DNA of 64,000 bases. It comes from Rana temporaria. Taxonomy: Eukaryota > Chordata > Amphibia > Anura > Ranidae. Within the stretch, counting starts at the first letter, position 1; each line of letters starts with the position of its first letter. The notes below the pieces were generated by a model. It was not told where the DNA came from and did not search any database. It saw nothing but the letters and a program-made list of their open reading frames with translations. The stretch is taken from contig NC_053489.1 in NCBI RefSeq assembly GCF_905171775.1, forward strand, positions 146,174,142-146,238,141, written 5' to 3'. A program made the position numbers and the translations under genes. Shown in pieces: positions 43,734 through 54,692 of the stretch.

Positions 43734-44045
43734 ACAGTTTGTAATGGTTTATTGAATGCCAAAAGTTGTCATTTAAAAAGGTGGATTGATAAAATGCCAA
43801 AAGGGCAATTTCTACATCTAAAACTGAACTGCACTGACTTAGAGACATTCAAGCTACAAGGAAAAGAGAAGTCTAGAAAATTCCTAGCGAAAGGATACCT
43901 TGATAAAGTAAGGAAGAAAGCCTTCAGGGATGCAACAGAGAGATATAGATAGGAATTACTGAAAGAACGGGAAAAAAAGGAACAAGCTATAAAAAACAAG
44001 GTAGCATTTATTACAGACTATGGAAAATTAGTTGAGGATAATAGC

Positions 44046-44588
44046 TGATCTGAGGTGGCGCACAGTCCAACATTTGAAAATGCAAATATATAGCTTGCAG
44101 ATCACAACGGTGCAAATCACTCATGAAATTAAATGAATAAATAGAAATATAAAATGTGTAATATATATGCTGGATGGACATAGACCACGCTTTAATTAAT
44201 AAAATCCTGTGGAAAATATATGTGAATATATGTGAACTTGGTGGACATAGACAGTGCTATGTCTAAAAATACAAACATGGAAAACGTGCCTAATTCATAA
44301 AAAGTCCATAAAGTCCAATGGGTGATATTATTTCATATATATACATTCAGAAAGGTGCAATGGTGATAACAATCCAAATAAGGAAGAGGTAAGATGCGTA
44401 TACCAAGTTGGAAACCTGAAAACACTTCTGAGTAATTCTCAGAAAGAGATCACAAGCCATGAATTGCACTTACATACAGTAAGCAGTCTTCTCAAAAGCA
44501 TGTATCAAACAAACTCCGGCCGGCAACTGTGCAGAGAGGACTGTATTAGCATGCTGACACACATTTAGGGATACAGCCTACACTATGT
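44046..44588. other. Unassigned stretch
   Basis: AT-rich with internal near-repeats (GGACATAGAC twice). Possibly the 3' tail of the Penelope-like element; not proven. Confidence 0.4.
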
Positions 44589-44914
44589 ATGTCAGCCAGG
44601 CCCGGACTGGCCATCGGGCAAACCGGGCATACGCCCGGTGGGCCGCGGCCACCGAGAGGCCGCCAGGCTGCAAGCCGCGAGGCACAAGCCGCGCCGCTCA
44701 TCTAGCCTCTCCGCGGCCGCCCGGGTGGAAGTAAACACCGAGGGGGAGGAGCTAGATGAGAAGCCTTCGGCCTCTCCACGGCCGGGGGGTGTCACGGCGA
44801 GGGGGAGGAGCCAGAGCCGACACCTGCTGGCTGCTGCTACAACACCGGACCGGATTCAAGAAAACGTAAGTGCAGCCCCCCCCCTCCCCCCGCTCCTGTA
44901 ACCTGGATAGAAGA

Positions 44915-45081
44915 AGCAGTGGGGGCGGCTGCATATAAAAATCTTTTTCTCTATCGTCTCCCTTCTGCTGTATTGGAATGCCTGAGGCTGCGAGAGGTAC
45001 AGTAAAAGCAGCAGGCATTCCAATACAGCAGAAGGGAGACGATGGAGAAAAAGATTTTTATATGCAGCCGCCCCCACTGCT
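44915..45081. repeat. 70-bp inverted repeat inside the hAT element
   Basis: 44915-44984 and 45012-45081 are reverse complements with one mismatch (AGCAGTGGGGGCGGCTGCAT at the outer end), separated by 27 bp. Confidence 0.93.
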
Positions 45082-45148
45082 CCTCTTCCACCTTCCATAC
45101 ACTTTGCCTCCTCGTGATCTCCACCTCCCCCCACTGCTCTCTGCCACC

Positions 45149-48100
45149 CCCCCCCCCCCCCCCCAGGGCTTTCCAAGACCCCCCCCCAGGGCTCTCCACC
45201 TCCCCCCAGGACTCTCCAAGACCCCCAGTGCTCTCACCCTCCCCCCAGGGCTCGCTGCCACCCCCCCCCCAGGGCTCTCCAAGACCCCCCCCCAGGGCTC
45301 TCTACCTCCCCCCAGGACTCTCTGCCACCCCCAGTGCTCTCCCTCCCCCCAGGGCTCTCTGCCACCCCACCCCCCAGGGCTCTCCAAGACCCCCCCCAGG
45401 GCTCTCCAGCTCCCCCCAGGACTCTCTGCCACCCCCAGTGCTCTCACCCTCCTTCAGGGCTCTCTGCCACCCCCCAGAGCTCTCCGTCACCCCCCCCCCG
45501 TGCTCTCCACCTCCCTCCATGCTCTCTGCCACCCCCAGTTCTCTTTGCCACCCCCCAGTGCTCTCTGCCACCCCCCATGGCTCTCAACCTCCACCCCAGT
45601 GCTCTCCACCTCCTTCGATGCTCTCTGCTACCCCCCCAGTGCTCTCTGCCACCCCTCAGTGCTCTCAACCTCCCCCAGGGCTCTCCACCACCCCCCAGGG
45701 CTCTCCGCCACCCCCAGTGCTCTCCGCCTTCCCCCGTAGTGCTCTCTGCCACCCTCCAGTGCTCTCTGCCACCCTCCAGTGCTCTCAACCTCCCCTCCAG
45801 TGCTCTCAACCTCCCCCCAGGGCTCTCCGACTCCCCCAGTGCTCTCTGCCACCCCCCCAGGGCTCTCTGCCACCCCCCAGGGTTCTCCACCTCTCCCCAG
45901 TGCTCTCAACCTCCCCCCAGGGCTCTCTGCCACCCCCCAGTGCTCTCCACTTCCCTCCATGCTCTCTGCCACCCCCCCAGGGCTCTCTGCCACCCCCCAG
46001 GGTTCTCCACCTCCCCCAGTGCTCTCCACCTCCCCCAGTGCTCTCAACCTCCCCCAGTGCTCTCTGCCACCCCCCAGTGCTCTCTGCCACCCCCCAGTGC
46101 TCTCCACCTCCCTCCATGCTCTCTGCCACCCCCCAGTGCTCTCTGCCACACCCCCCTAGTGCTCTCTGCCACCCCCCGCAGTTCTCTCCGCCACCCCCCC
46201 AGTGCTCTCTGCCACCCTCCAGGGCTCTCTGCCACCCCCCAGTGCTCTACACCTCCCTCCATGCTCTCTGCTACCACCCCAGTGCTTTCCGCCACCCCCC
46301 AGTGCTCTCTGCCACCCCCCGCAGTGCTCTCTGCCACCCCCCGCAGTGCTCTCTGCCACCCCCCGCAGTGCTCTCTGACACCCCCCCATTGCTTTCTGCC
46401 ACCCCCCCCATTGCTCTCTGCCACCCCCCAGTGCTCTACACCTCCCTCCATGCTCTCCGCTACCACCCCAGTGCTCTCCGCCACCCCCCAGTGCTCTCTG
46501 CCACCCCCCACAGTGCTCTCTGCCACCCCCCAGGGCTCTCTGCCATCCTCCAGTGCTCTCAACCTCCCCTCCAGTGCTCTCAACTTCCCCCCCAGTGCTC
46601 TCTTTTACCCCCCCCCAGTGCTCTCTGCTACCCTCCAGTTCTCTTTGCCACCCCCCAGTGCTCTCTTCCACCCCCCAGGGCTCTCAACCTCCCCCCAGGG
46701 CTCTTTTCCACCCCCTAGGGCTCTTTTCCGCCACCCCCCAGTGCTCTCTGCCACCCTCAGTGCTCTCAACCTCCCCCCAGGGCTCTTTGCCACCCCCTAG
46801 GGCTCTTTTCCGCCACCCCCCAGTGCTCTCTGCCACCCCCTAGTGCTCTTTGCCACCCCCTCCAGTGTTATCCACCACCCCCATGCCACCCCCCCAGTGC
46901 TCTCCAACTCCCTCCATGCTCTCTGCCACCCCCCCAGTGCTCTCCACCTCCCCCCAGTGCTCTCTGCCACCCCCCAGTGCTCTCTGCCACCCCCCCAGTG
47001 CTCTCTGCCACCCCCCCCAGTGCTCTACACCTCCCTCCATGCTCTCCGCTACCACCCCAGTGCTCTCCGCCACCCCCCAGTGCTCTCCGCCACCCCCCAG
47101 TGCTCTCTGCCACCCCCCTCAGTGCTCTCTGCCACCCCCAGGGCTCTCTGCCATCCTCCAGTGCTCTCAACCTCCCCTCCAGTGCTCTCAACTCCCCCCC
47201 CAGTGCTCTCTTCTACCCCCCCCCCCAGTGCTCTCTGCTACCCTCCAGTTCTCTTTGCCACCCCCCAGTGCTCTCTGCCACCCCCCAGTGCTCTCTGCCA
47301 CCCCCCAGGGCTCTCAACCTCCCCCAGGTCTCTCCGCCACCCCCCAGGGCTCTCCGCCACTCCCCATTGCTCTCTGCCACCCCCCAGGGCTCTCTGCCAC
47401 CCCCCAGTGCTCTCTGCCACCCCCAGTGCTCTCAACCTCCCCCCAGGGCTCTTTGCCACCCCCTAGGGCTCTTTTCCGCCACCCCCCCAGTGCTCTCTGC
47501 CACCCCCCATGCTCTCTGCCACCCCCTAGTGCTCCTTGCCACCCCCCTCCAGTGTTATCCACCACCCCCATGCCACCCCCCAGTGCTCTCCACCTCCCCC
47601 CAGTGCTCTCTGCCACCCCCCAGTGCTCTCTGCCACTCCCCAGTGCTCTCTGCCACCCCCCAGTGCTCTCCGCCTCCCCCAGTGCTCTTTGTCACCCCCA
47701 CAGTGCTCTTTGCCACCCCCCCTCCAGTGCTCTCAACCTTCCCCCCAGTGATCTCCGCCTCCCCCAGTGCTCTCTGCCACGCCACCCCCCAGTGCTCTCT
47801 GCCACCCCCCAGGGCTCTCTGCCACACCCCCAGTGCTTTCAACCTCTTTACCAGTGCTCTCTGCCACCCCCCCCAGTGCTCTCTGCCACCCCCCAGGGCT
47901 CTCTGCCACCCCCTAGTGCTCCCTGTCACCCCCTAGTGCTCTTCACCTCCCCCATGCTCTCTGCCACCCCTAGTGCTCTTTGCCACCCCCTCCAGTGTTC
48001 TCCACCACCCCCATGCTCTCTGCCACCCCCCCCAGTGCTCTCCAACTTCCTCCATGCTCTCCGCCACTCCCCATTGCTCTCTGCCACCCCCCAGGGCTCT

Positions 48101-48805
48101 CTGCCACCCCCCAGTGCTCTCTGCCACCCCCAGTGCTCTCAACCTCCCCCCAGGGCTCTTTGCCACCCCCTAGGGCTCTTTTCCGCCACCCCCCCAGTGC
48201 TCTCTGCCACCCCCCATGCTCTCTGCCACCCCCTAGTGCTCTTTGCCACCCCCCTCCAGTGTTATCCACCACCCCCATGCCACCCCCCAGTGCTCTCCAC
48301 CTCCCCCCAGTGCTCTCTGCCACCCCCCCAGTGCTCTCTGCCACTCCCCAGTGCTCTCTGCCACCCCCCAGTGCTCTCCGCCTCCCCCAGTGCTCTTTGC
48401 CACCCCCCCAGTGCTCTTTGCCACCCCCCCTCCAGTGCTCTCAACCTCCCCTCCAGTGCTCTCAACCTTCCCCCCAGTGATCTCCGCCTCCCCCAGGGCT
48501 CTCTGCCACACCCCCAGTGCTTTCAACCTCTTTACCAGTGCTCTCTGCCACCCCCCCCCCAGTGCTTTCTGCCACCCCCCAGGGCTCTCTGCCACCCCCT
48601 AGTGCTCCCTGTCACCCCCTAGTGCTCTCCACCTCCCCCATGCTCTCTGCCACCCCCTAGTGCTCTTTGCCACCCCCTCCAGTGTTCTCCACCACCCCCA
48701 TGCTCTCTGCCACCCCCCCAGTGCTCTCCAACTCCCTCCATGCTCTCTGCCACCTCCCAGTGCTCTCAACCACCCACCAGTGCTCTCCACCTCCCCGCAT
48801 GTTCT
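45149..48805. repeat. 3.65-kb GC-rich minisatellite, about 21-bp unit
   Basis: Tandem variants of CCCCCCAGTGCTCTCTGCCA and CCCCCAGGGCTCTCCACCTC, roughly 170 copies. Early units (45150-45500) favour CAGGGCTCTCCAAGAC and later ones CAGTGCTCTCTGCCAC. From about 46840 a higher-order block of several hundred bp recurs, marked by TCCAGTGTTATCCACCACCC at about 46860, 47550 and 48255 and by a TGTTCTCC variant at about 47990 and 48680. The complementary strand has a G5-G6 tract about every 21 nt. Because the unit is near a multiple of three, proline-rich frames stay open for hundreds of codons on both strands; they are not genes. Confidence 0.97.
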
Positions 48806-48894
48806 CAGCCGGAGGTGCCGGTTAGCATGTCATGGGCTGCTCAATCAAAAATGCCCGGGCCTATTTTTTGTCCCAGTCCGGGCCTGATGTCAGC

Positions 48895-49320
48895 TCATAT
48901 TTTTCATAGTTTGATTTTCGAATGGTGACTGACTTAATTTCTAAAACTAAATGACAGCAGACATTTATATTGAAAAAAGACTGCATATACAAGGGCTAGA
49001 ATAAGAGGTATTTTTTTGCATTCAATCATACAGCTAGAATCAGTTTTTTTTCACCTGATCATAGAAATCAGAGAGCAGGAGGAAAGATTTATACCCAGCA
49101 TTTTGCACCCTGGGATTTCCGCCAGAGGTCCTCAGGGGTGCCATGGGATCATGGTAAAGAGAAGCCGAGCTTCCAAACCCCAGCTGAACTTCACATCGGC
49201 ACTGGGAGCTTGGCCAGACTCTGCAAAGTGAAAATAGAGGGAGGGGGAGTGTGCGGTGCTCTCTCCCCCAGCAAAAATATTGTGTATGTGTTTCTATTGT
49301 CCTGAAACTCTGGAACAAAA
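48895..49320. other. Unassigned stretch
   Basis: Right flank of the hAT element; no structure recognised. Confidence 0.45.
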
Positions 49321-50360
49321 AAATGAAATAGGTAGGCAGGAAATTAGATGCATAATTTACATCCCCTGAAAACCTTAGGTTGTACAGTATATTGGATTGT
49401 AAGCTCCCTATACAACTGGGCTCCAAAAAAAATCTTACACATGTGGTATCCCCATACTCAAGAGAAGTATAAGAATTTATTTAATTATAAGTATGCCCAT
49501 GCTGTGTGGTAGAAATATCTTATTAACAGCTTGCCAACCGCTGCACGCACTTATACTTTGACAGAATGGCACAGCTGGGCAAATGGGCGTATATATGTGT
49601 CCCCTTTAATTTGCAGACCGTGTGGTCACGTGCGCACTGCCAGTGGCGCACTCGCAAAGCCTGACCATGACTCGATGTCTGCTGGTGTCCCGCGATCGGG
49701 TCACAGAGCTGAAGAACGGGGAGATGTCAGTGTAAACACAACATCTCCCCGTTCTTCCTAGTGACATGTCACTGATCGTATGTTCCCTGTCATTGGGAAC
49801 AGCGATCAGTGACGTGTCACGGCAAGCCATGCCCTCTAACAGTTAGAAGCACTCCCTAGATCACACTTAACACCTTCGACGCCCCCTACAGGTTAACCCC
49901 TTGTCCAATGTGTCTGCCATAATGTCGCAGTCATGATAAAAATCGCTGATCGCCGCTATTACTAGTAAAAAAAATATTAATAAAAATGCCATAAAACTAT
50001 TCCCTAATTTGTAGATGTTATAACTTTTGCGCAAACCAATCAATAAACGCTTATTGGGATTTTTTTTTACCAAAAATATGTAGAAGAATACGTATCGGTC
50101 TAAATTGAGTATTTTTTTTTATATATGTATATTTTTTTTTTTTTTTTTATTATTATAGCAAAAAGTAAAATTTTTTTTTTTTTTTTCAAAATTGTAGCTC
50201 TATTTTTGTTTATAGCGCAAAAGATAAACACTGCAGAGGTGATCAAATACCACACAAATAAAACTCTATTTATGGGGAAAAAAGGACATACATTTTGTTT
50301 GGGAGCACTGTAGAATCGCAAAATGTGGCCTGGTCTTTGGCCAGCCAAATGGTTCGGGGC
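49321..50360. repeat. Unclassified frog-type repeat, copy 2
   Basis: 49655-50360 pairs with 42210-43000 (same hairpins, same TACGTATCGG motif). The upstream part, with GAAATATCTTATTAAC and a TTGCCAACC motif (about 49510-49540), recurs at 51528-51555. Transposition class unknown. Confidence 0.65.
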
Positions 50361-50364
50361 TTAA

Positions 50365-50823
50365 AGGGTCACTAAACTAATTTTTTTTTTAGCTGAAATT
50401 ACTGTTTATAGGGTATAGAGACATAATAGTTATCTGATTCCTTTTTAAAATGATTAAAAATACATAAAAAACAATCATATAATGTACCTACAGTTTAGTT
50501 TAGTTTTTGCTGTTGTTTCCTGATTCTGGTTGCTGTTGTTTCCTGGATGTACAGAGACAAAGAGCCAATAGAGGGCAGTGATGGATTATAAAACGAAACT
50601 GGATTGGTGCTGACACACAGTAATCACACCTCCTTGATTAGTCACCACAGTGAGAAATCTCCCAGTACTGTGGTGATCAGGAAACATGCAACCAGGAAGT
50701 GTCCAGAACAGAGAGGAACTACAGAAACATCAAAGCAAAAACGAACATGGAGGACATGAAACCAGGACTGCAGTAAGGTAAAGGAAGCTATTTAGCTAAA
50801 AAAAAAAATCCTTTAGTGACCCT
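50365..50823. mobile_element. TTAA-flanked MITE, 459 bp
   Basis: Ends AGGGTCACTAAA and TTTAGTGACCCT, each flanked by TTAA (50361-50364 and 50824-50827). Interior with AGAGACAAAGAGCCAATAGA, shared with 57104-57547. TTAA targeting suggests a piggyBac-type mobiliser. Confidence 0.75.
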
Positions 50824-50832
50824 TTAAGTCAT

Positions 50833-51158
50833 GGGCGCTCAACCTGTGGCCCTCCAGCTGCTGCGAAACTACAATTCCCATCATGTGCAAAAACAATAAG
50901 GATTTGAACAGCCGCACTCCAGTAACTTGAAAAAAGACGTGCCCTTTATTGGGTACAGGAAAAAATGCACTACAGGTATCAGCACACAGTGGGATAAACA
51001 GCTGACGCGTTTCGCATTGAGTGTCAATGCTTAATCATAGCTATCAATTCCCATCATGCCTCTGCCTTTGGGAGTCAAGCTTGTAACTGTCAGCGGCTTG
51101 CAATGCCTCATGGGACTTGTAGTTCTGCAACAGCTGGAGGGCCACAAGTTGAGCACCC
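50833..51158. mobile_element. Inverted-repeat MITE (GGGCGCTCAACCTGTGGCCC ends)
   Basis: Left GGGCGCTCAACCTGTGGCCC and right GGGCCACAAGTTGAGCACCC form long inverted termini extending through CTCCAGCTG. Also shared are CTACAATTCCCATCATG and CATGGGACTTGTAG. A 160-bp retroposed piece interrupts it at 50886-51045. Confidence 0.75.
50886..51045 (-). mobile_element. Retroposed 160-bp insertion with 13-bp target duplication
   Basis: Flanked by identical AATTCCCATCATG (50873-50885 and 51046-51058). The minus strand contains GCGAAACGCGTCAGCTGTTT and CCCAATAAAGGGCAC. The long duplication indicates target-primed insertion, as for LINE/SINE or Penelope-type 3' ends. No poly(A) tail is evident. Confidence 0.72.
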
Positions 51159-52224
51159 TTGCTTTAAGTTGTTAATTTTCAACTTTGTGTTAAAAAAAAT
51201 ATACTTTTTTCTTTCTGCATTTTATATAAAATGTATTGCAACAAACTTCAAAAGACTCATAATGCCTCTTAGAAAATACCTTGGAGTCTCTGTTTTTTTT
51301 AAATGTAGGGTCCACTTCAGGACCTTCGAAAACACAATAGATAGTCAGGAAATTAGCTACACAATGTATGCCCTTTGAAAATCTGAAGGTTCTCCTTAGA
51401 CTTTGGGCTCTTCCCTGTGGCTAAGCTGCAAAGATGTCTCACATATCTGTTCTGCCTATATTATATAGGAGAAGTAGCAGAACATGTTTTGAGGTGTAAT
51501 TCTAAGTATTTTAATGCTGTGCATTAGAAATATCTTATTAACCACTTGCCAACCTCCCACGGTACTTTTACATGATCACAATGTCCACAAAGCTGTTATA
51601 AATGAATGTATTCATAACAGTTGTGTTTCCTGTGCTTTGATTGGCCCACAGCTATGACATGGTACCTGGGGCAATCACATCACCCTGTACTATGTGATTA
51701 ACTGTAGACAATCCCAGATATGAGCTCTCCAATCCTGGGTGGATGTCATATACCATCCTCCCAGGATTGCACCTCCACTGGACACAGCAGATGACAGATC
51801 AGTGTCTGGGCCACTGCTGGTGCCATGTGATTGCTGTGACCAATCAATGCAGATCACATGACAATTTTGCACAATGGATGTCTGCCATTCATACTATTCA
51901 TTGTGTACTATTGTGTTGATCTCTGTGCTTGGACATAGTGATCACATGGTACATACAGAGCCAATCACAGCCCATCTGAACCATGTGATTAGCTGTGGCC
52001 AATCACAGCTAATCACAATAGTACACACTAAATGAATAGATTTAATTCAGAAAAAATGGGTGCTTTTAACTATGATTATGACTATGATTGTTCTAAGCAA
52101 AAATAAATAAAAAATTGCAGATCTCCTCTCCAGAGTTGTACATTGTTATTATGTTAACACTGTATTGCTCTGGGCACAGTATGTAAACAAACTAAAATGG
52201 TAAACTAAGAAAAAAAAGTGGATG
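51159..52224. other. Unassigned, partly frog-type repeat
   Basis: 51528-52100 resembles the repeat seen at 49510 and contains several CAATCACA / TGTGATTG inverted pairs. No coding potential. Confidence 0.4.
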
Positions 52225-52228
52225 TTAA

Positions 52229-52752
52229 AGGGGAGGTTCACCCTAAAAACAACTTTTTATTATTACACTGGCCCCCCACATTACAATACGATTATGCCTG
52301 TTAGTTTTTTTTTGATGCTGTACATACCTTGATACAGCATATTCACCCGTGGCTTCGGGGTTGCGAGTCCCGCGGGAGTGGGCGTTCCTATCATGCTGGT
52401 GATTGACGTTTTGACAAAAAATGAGCTCCCCCGTCGCGTAAGCCGCGTCACGATTGCCGAAAGGAGCCGAACGGCAATGCGCAGGCGCAGTATAGCGCCG
52501 ACTCGCTGTTCGGCTCCTTTCGCCAATCGTGACGCGGCTTACGCGGCGGGGGGAGCTCGTTTTTTGTCAAAACGTCAATCACCAGCATGATAGGAAGGCC
52601 CACTCCCGCGGGACTCGCAACCCCGAAGCCACGGGTGAATATGCTGTATCAAGGTATGTACAGCATCAAAAAAAAACTAACAGGCATAATCGTATTGTAA
52701 TGTGGGGGGCCAGTGTAATAAGAAAAAGTTGTTTTTAGGGTGAACCTCCCCT
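52229..52752. repeat. 524-bp near-perfect palindromic TTAA element
   Basis: The two halves are reverse complements across almost the full length (centre about 52490), including AGGGGAGGTTCACCCTAAAA at the ends and GTCACGATTG / CAATCGTGAC near the centre. Perfect TTAA flanks are at 52225-52228 and 52753-52756. Confidence 0.9.
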
Positions 52753-52756
52753 TTAA

Positions 52757-53640
52757 GCCATTCCGTAGGCTTGTACCTACAGGTAAGCCTATAATAAAGG
52801 GTTACCTGTAGGTAGCTACTATGAATATATTATAAACCTTCAGGGTTTAGGAGATATTTACGCTTCATACAGCCGGTGCCACTCAATAACCACCACACCA
52901 GTTATATGATAACGCTGTGCTGCACTGGTGACAGTATTTAAAAAAAAACAGTATGTGCACAAAACTTTTTTTTTATTTCTTAATTTTCCCAAAAATTGTA
53001 ACAAAAAAATTACAACTTCAAAAAACTTGCCATGCTTCTTACTAAATATCTTGGACTGTTTCCCCAAAAAAGGGGTCATTTGGGGGGGTATTTGTACTGT
53101 CTGGGCATTTTTGGGCCTCAAAAAATGAAATCATTCAGTCAGTATATTAGGATTGATCGATTTTCAGATATGTATACCATAGTTGTGGACTCTATAACTT
53201 TCCTACAGACCAAATAATTTACACTGTTATTTTCAGTAAAGAAATGTAGCAGTATACAAAAATGCATTTTTTTAATTCTCTGACGTTTCCGTTTATTTAG
53301 CAACACATTACAAATTATCACTGAAAGAAAACTCTATTTGTGTAAAAAAAAATTATAAAAATTTCACTTGGATACAGTGTTGTATGACCGCACAATTGTC
53401 ATTCAAAGTGTGATAGTGCTGAAAGCTGAAAATTGGCCTGGGCAGGAGGGGGGTGAAAGTGCCCAGTATTAAAGTGGTGAAATACCACCAAAATAAATCT
53501 GTCTTAAAAAAATAATCTAAAATTAATTTGGCTACAGTGTTGGGTGACCGAGTATTTGTCATCCATACTTATACAGTGGTGAAAACTTAAAAATGGCCCA
53601 GACAAGAAAGGGGTTTGACATGTCGTTTTTCAAGTGGTTA
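52757..53640. repeat. Unclassified frog-type repeat, diverged
   Basis: Contains a TAGGCTTGTACCTACAGGTA hairpin at about 52768 and phrases such as AACTCTATTTGTG and ATACAGTGTTG(T/G)(A/G)TGACCG, the latter twice (53370 and 53536). Parts are similar to 42880-42960. No gene. Confidence 0.45.
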
Positions 53641-54450
53641 CAATTTGGAATTTATTTACACATTTGCATACAGTAGTTGTTGACATTACAATGTTTGATT
53701 ATCTGGCTAGTAAAATGCTTGTTTTTCTTCAAGTAGAGAGAAGGAATTACTTTCCTAACTGCAAGAACAGACTGTACTGATCGGCAGATCTCCCAGAATG
53801 GGCTCTAAAACATAACTGTTCCTGTCAGCTCAATGTCAACCATATCTCTTTTCTTACAAAAGAAGAGCATTTACTCTGTGCTGTTACAGTCAAGAGCATG
53901 CTGTATTAAATAGATTAGTGTTTCAGAGTCCATTAATGTTTTGTATCCCACAGTTTGTGCTTGGGGTGAGTGCCAGCCACATAAAAATGTCAGGACTTGT
54001 TAGGTTTACAACAGGAAATCAAATCAAATTAGGGTATAATAAACATATTTTAATTATGGTTCATGAATGTAGATCTGCCTGACTATAGCAATTTTAAAAT
54101 GTAACCAATTTTGAGCAATTATTGGTAACTGACGCTTCCTTGACCTTATTGTAAATGGTTCTAGATAAATAAATAACAGGACAGAGGCACTTACTCCAGC
54201 TAATTAATCAAAGGACAACAAATTAAGGCTACCATAACATTTATTTGCTTGTGAGTGTGATTATTCAATTAATTTAGAACTGACATTGTTGCTGACCCTG
54301 CTGGTTGACCCAGCTTGTACACGGCATGACGTCTTCAGACTGGGTCAAGCAAGCAAGGATAGCTAAAACCAATATGGTGTGTCACTTTTATTTCTAAGAA
54401 AATGTAATAATAAATGTTGGGGTCAAACATACGTTTTCCAAAATCTCTTT
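53641..54450. other. Unassigned stretch
   Basis: AT-rich with no terminal repeats or recognisable frames. Confidence 0.45.
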
Positions 54451-54462
54451 GTCTAATAAATG

Positions 54463-54692
54463 GATTTTTGTACTTACCTGTAAAATGCATTTCTTGGAGT
54501 ACACAATGGCACACAGAGCAGGCTATAATCCTAACTAACTGGGTTATTCACCACCTATAGGTGAACCTCTATATAACCCCCCCCCCAAGCACCTTAGTTT
54601 TTTAGCAAGCAATGAACCTCCAGAGAGAGAGAAGCAGGACCCCTGTGTCCTGTGATGTACTTCAAGAAATAGATTTTACAGGTAAATAGAAA
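54463..54692. mobile_element. Short inverted-repeat MITE, 230 bp
   Basis: Left TTACCTGTAAAATGCATTTC and right AAATAGATTTTACAGGTAAA are inverted matches, extending through TTGGAGTAC / GTACTTCAA. No coding sequence. Confidence 0.6.

Larger units (their letters stand above)
41986..44045 (+). pseudogene. Penelope-like element reverse transcriptase remnant
   Basis: Three in-order pieces of a Penelope/Neptune-type polyprotein. 42045-42190 reads TLPKIHKDLKIPPGRP then RISEYIDFAYSHM, the conserved region early in the RT. 43243-43425 reads FFWRHYIDDCIAIWRG, with the catalytic YIDD and the following EVHFFYL. 43750-44040 holds the region after the RT (MPKGQFLHLKLNCTDLETF, KVAFITDYGK). The first gap holds a frog-type repeat (42195-43110) and the second a truncated MITE (43455-43733). 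Stops occur within the pieces. The GIY-YIG endonuclease end is not visible. Non-functional. Confidence 0.82.
44597..48886. mobile_element. hAT-type element with expanded minisatellite interior
   Basis: Identical 14-bp inverted ends (CAGGCCCGGACTGG and its complement) and a perfect 8-bp target duplication ATGTCAGC (44589-44596 and 48887-48894), the hAT signature. Left of the array is GC-rich sequence and a 70-bp inverted repeat. No transposase frame is present. Nearly the whole 4.3 kb is minisatellite, so this began as a short non-autonomous element and grew by repeat expansion. Confidence 0.88.

Noticed and set aside
45042..48622. Very long proline-rich open frames (over 550 codons) and matching glycine/glutamate-rich minus-strand frames
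   Set aside because: They follow from a stop-free repeat unit whose length is near a multiple of three, stay open in several frames and both strands at once, and have no non-repeat domain.
45149..48805. Regular short repeats that could be mistaken for a CRISPR array
   Set aside because: There are no unique spacers; the units are head-to-tail variants of one sequence, inside a eukaryotic transposon, with no cas genes.
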